This document shows, piece by piece, positions 62,313 to 64,000 of a stretch of 64,000 nt of DNA (position 1 is the stretch's first letter; the number at the start of each line of letters is the position of its first letter). The position numbers and the translations under genes are program-made. The notes beneath the pieces were generated by a model. That model was not told where the DNA came from. It saw nothing but the letters and a program-made list of their open reading frames with translations, and did not search any database. Source of the stretch: Methanocaldococcus infernus ME (GTDB lineage Archaea; AGJL01; Methanococci; Methanococcales; Methanocaldococcaceae); NCBI RefSeq assembly GCF_000092305.1, contig NC_014122.1, forward strand, positions 1,165,390 to 1,229,389, given 5' to 3'.

Positions 62313-62606
62313 ATGTTACCAAAAACAACTATTAAGAGAGTAATGAAAAATTATACAGACTTAAATATCTCATCAGAAGCTGTAGATGAGCTAATTAACC
62401 TATTAGAAGAGATGATCAAGGTTACTACAGAAGTTGCAGAGAAGAATGCTAAAAGAGAGGGTAGGAAAACAATACTAAGGAGAGACATAAAGAACTGTGA
62501 TGAAGAGAGGTTAAAAAGGAAAATTTTAGAGTTAAGTGAGAGAACTGATAAGATGCCAATAATAGTTAAGGAGATCTTAGCCATTATAACCTCTGAGTTA
62601 GAGTGA
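62313..62606 (+). CDS. Archaeal histone with C-terminal extension (MJ1647-like)
   Basis: 97 aa. Histone fold in residues 1-67 (MLPKTTIKRVMKNYTDLNIS, GRKTILRRDIKNC), followed by about 30 extra residues (LKRKILELSERTDKMPIIVK). Most archaeal histones stop near 67. The M. jannaschii MJ1647 type has this tail, which pairs dimers into tetramers able to bridge two DNA duplexes. Four-base region joins it to the next gene. Confidence 0.93.
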   Translation: MLPKTTIKRVMKNYTDLNISSEAVDELINLLEEMIKVTTEVAEKNAKREGRKTILRRDIKNCDEERLKRKILELSERTDKMPIIVKEILAIITSELE

Positions 62607-62611
62607 TGGAG

Positions 62612-63127
62612 ATGAGAGCTTTCTTAGCTATAGACATTCCAAAAGATATAAAGGAAGAAATTTACAAATTCCAAAAAAATTTTAAGATAAGGGGGATTAA
62701 GTTAGTGGAAAAACAAAATTTGCATATAACTGTTAAGTTCTTGGGAGAGATTGATGAGGAAACTCTCAATAAAATTCTTAACTTAGATTTAAGAATAGAG
62801 CCAAGAACTGTTAAGTTAGAGGGCTTGGGGGTTTTTCCAAATCCTAATTATATAAGGGTTATCTGGATAGGAGTTCAGGGGTTGGTTGAGCTCTTTAAAG
62901 AGATTGATGAGAAGTTACATAGCTTAGGCTTTGAGAAGGAGAAAAGTTATGTTCCTCATTTAACAATTGGTAGAGTTAAATTTATTGACAATAAGAAAGA
63001 GCTAAGGGAGAGGATAGAGAAGTTTGAAGATATTAACTTTGGAACCTTCACAGTAGATAAAATTAAGTTATATAAATCAACACTAACACCTATGGGGCCT
63101 ATATATGAAGTCATTAGAGAATGGTAG
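62612..63127 (+). CDS. thpR: RNA 2',3'-cyclic phosphodiesterase / 2'-5' RNA ligase-like
   Basis: 171 aa from ATG 62612 (MRAFLAIDIPKDIKEEI), using GAGTGAT in the end of the histone gene as ribosome site; in-frame starts at 62603 and 62606 are possible. Two HxT motifs of the 2H phosphoesterase family: LHITVKFLGE and PHLTIGRVKF. Usually found near tRNA processing enzymes in archaea. Overlaps the next gene by 23 bases. Confidence 0.94.
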   Translation: MRAFLAIDIPKDIKEEIYKFQKNFKIRGIKLVEKQNLHITVKFLGEIDEETLNKILNLDLRIEPRTVKLEGLGVFPNPNYIRVIWIGVQGLVELFKEIDEKLHSLGFEKEKSYVPHLTIGRVKFIDNKKELRERIEKFEDINFGTFTVDKIKLYKSTLTPMGPIYEVIREW

Positions 63128-63623
63128 GTTAAGGAAGCTTTACTACACTATCCATATACTTACAGAAGGAGATAAAAGAAAATGGGTTAGGCAAGAAGTT
63201 TTAATAGCAATTCTTTACTATCTAACAAATAAAGGGATCTTTAGCTATCTCTTTTCTCCTTCTCCATATTACTGGTTAGATAGGATTAAGTTTATTAATT
63301 ATTCTTATGAAATCTTTGATGACTTGAATATTTTAGTTAATAATGAGATAGTAAATGAACTCTTAGTCTCTGTTAGAGGGCATGGAGAGTTTATAATTGG
63401 ATATAGTATAAATAAGATACTTGATGATGTCATCAATGATAAAGAATTGGAAGTTATTAAAAATCTTCTATTGGATGAGAATGGGAAGTTAAAAAAGATT
63501 AAGTTAGAAAGTGATGGCTTAATACTTGGAGATGAAAAAATTGAGATTACAAAATTAAAAAAGATTGATTATAGTACTAAACCATATAGGTTGAAGGTAT
63601 CACTATGGGTAACAAAGATTTGA
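63105..63623 (+). CDS. Conserved-looking protein of unknown function
   Basis: 172 aa. Begins with a basic stretch (SLENGRLRKLYYTIHILTEG), then mixed helix and strand with aromatic patches (GIFSYLFSPSPYYWLDRIKF). No membrane segment, no cofactor motif I recognise. Overlaps thpR by 23 bases and joins the next gene by TGATG, so it belongs to the same operon and may share an RNA-related role. The codon pattern is like its neighbours. Confidence 0.65.
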   Translation: MKSLENGRLRKLYYTIHILTEGDKRKWVRQEVLIAILYYLTNKGIFSYLFSPSPYYWLDRIKFINYSYEIFDDLNILVNNEIVNELLVSVRGHGEFIIGYSINKILDDVINDKELEVIKNLLLDENGKLKKIKLESDGLILGDEKIEITKLKKIDYSTKPYRLKVSLWVTKI

Positions 63624-64000
63624 TGTTAGAGAATCCAATTATTATATTAAATGAATGGATCCCTTTTGGTAAAAACTATATTACAGACTTTATAGATAGG
63701 ATAACTTTAAAGAGATATCAAAAGACTAAGAAGTATTTTACAGCTACAGATAGGATAGATGAGCCTATTTTTAAAATTGAGAAGTTCTACTCAAAGGTTG
63801 AAGTTCTACAATTTATTCCTGATGTCTCTATCCAATTTAGGGCAAACTATGAGAATGTAGATATGGTTATTTACACTGACTATTTGGGTAGAGTCATCTA
63901 CTCCTCAGAGATTCCTGAGAAGTTAAGTGTTAGAAAGCTTTCTTTTATTATTCCTGATCTAATTTTAAAGAGTTCTAAGCTAATCATTAACTTCATCTCT
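63623..64000 (+). CDS. Unknown protein, incomplete at window end
   Basis: Open frame from ATG 63623 (TGATG overlap with the previous stop; ATG 63605 also in frame) to the window edge, 126 codons. Text such as LENPIIILNEWIPFGKNYIT and KKYFTATDRIDEPIFKIEKF suggests a soluble alpha/beta protein. No motif recognised. Continues beyond the window. Confidence 0.6.
   Translation, partial: MLENPIIILNEWIPFGKNYITDFIDRITLKRYQKTKKYFTATDRIDEPIFKIEKFYSKVEVLQFIPDVSIQFRANYENVDMVIYTDYLGRVIYSSEIPEKLSVRKLSFIIPDLILKSSKLIINFIS

Overview
The window is a gene-dense, AT-rich segment of a hyperthermophilic methanogenic archaeon of the order Methanococcales, most like Methanocaldococcus. The evidence is Eha hydrogenase, CO dehydrogenase/acetyl-CoA synthase subunits, AksA of coenzyme B synthesis, methanogenesis marker protein 15, F420-dependent sulfite reductase (Fsr), family D DNA polymerase, an archaeal histone, Spt5, RadB, archaeal TATA promoters and GGTGA-type ribosome binding sites. 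I see no rRNA, tRNA, CRISPR array or insertion sequence.

Layout. 0-2.6 kb: a stomatin-like protein, a DRG GTPase and FdhD. 2.6-12.2 kb, minus strand: three polyferredoxins (18 [4Fe-4S] motifs in all) and the eha operon (ehaO back to ehaA), headed by a helix-turn-helix regulator. 12.3-20.0 kb, plus strand: a tandem, recombining array of small membrane-protein cassettes, the unusual part of the window. 20.0-24.0 kb: a Yip1-like protein, an exported CARDB-like protein and a MacB/LolCDE-type ABC transporter (ATPase of the MJ0796 type). 24.0-35.0 kb: housekeeping genes (purD, polC with a mini-intein, glmS with a homing-endonuclease intein, hypD). 35.1-38.9 kb: porCDABEF, pyruvate:ferredoxin oxidoreductase. 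38.9-46.1 kb: hemL, cdhDE, a prepilin peptidase, an aminotransferase and transaldolase. 46.2-50.9 kb: a V4R protein, fsr, a CBS protein, cheD and aksA. 51.1-54.6 kb: polyamine genes pdaD-speD-speE, then spt5-secE-ftsZ on the minus strand. 54.7-64 kb: a chemoreceptor-rhodanese fusion, a hydrogenase maturation protease, radB, an S-layer-like protein, methanogenesis marker 15, a RecJ-like nuclease, a histone, a 2'-5' RNA ligase-like protein and two unknown genes.

The array. Each complete cassette holds (1) a precursor peptide with a nearly invariant 32-residue hydrophobic leader and a completely different Ala/Gly-rich hydrophobic core, (2) a small membrane protein unique to that cassette, and (3) a SpoIIM/DUF95 membrane protein whose last third is nearly identical between cassettes. 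This is the gene logic of circular bacteriocin clusters (precursor, immunity, DUF95, ABC transporter). There are five cassettes plus a broken one, with truncated or fused DUF95 remnants and one frameshifted leader. Three intact and one shortened intercassette spacers carry a palindrome abutting a (TA)n TATA box whose length varies. Five leaders carry a classical kink-turn, supported by covariation in the most divergent copy, and a hairpin over the ribosome binding site. Three also carry a 27-codon upstream ORF that ends inside the kink-turn. I infer a family of secreted, perhaps circular, antimicrobial peptides with matched immunity proteins, sharing the downstream transporter and perhaps regulated through L7Ae. 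No function has been shown; this is read from gene layout and sequence.

Metabolic theme. Eha (low-potential ferredoxin from H2), Por, Cdh, HypD and the FrhD-like protease together serve H2-dependent carbon fixation. Fsr gives sulfite tolerance or assimilation.
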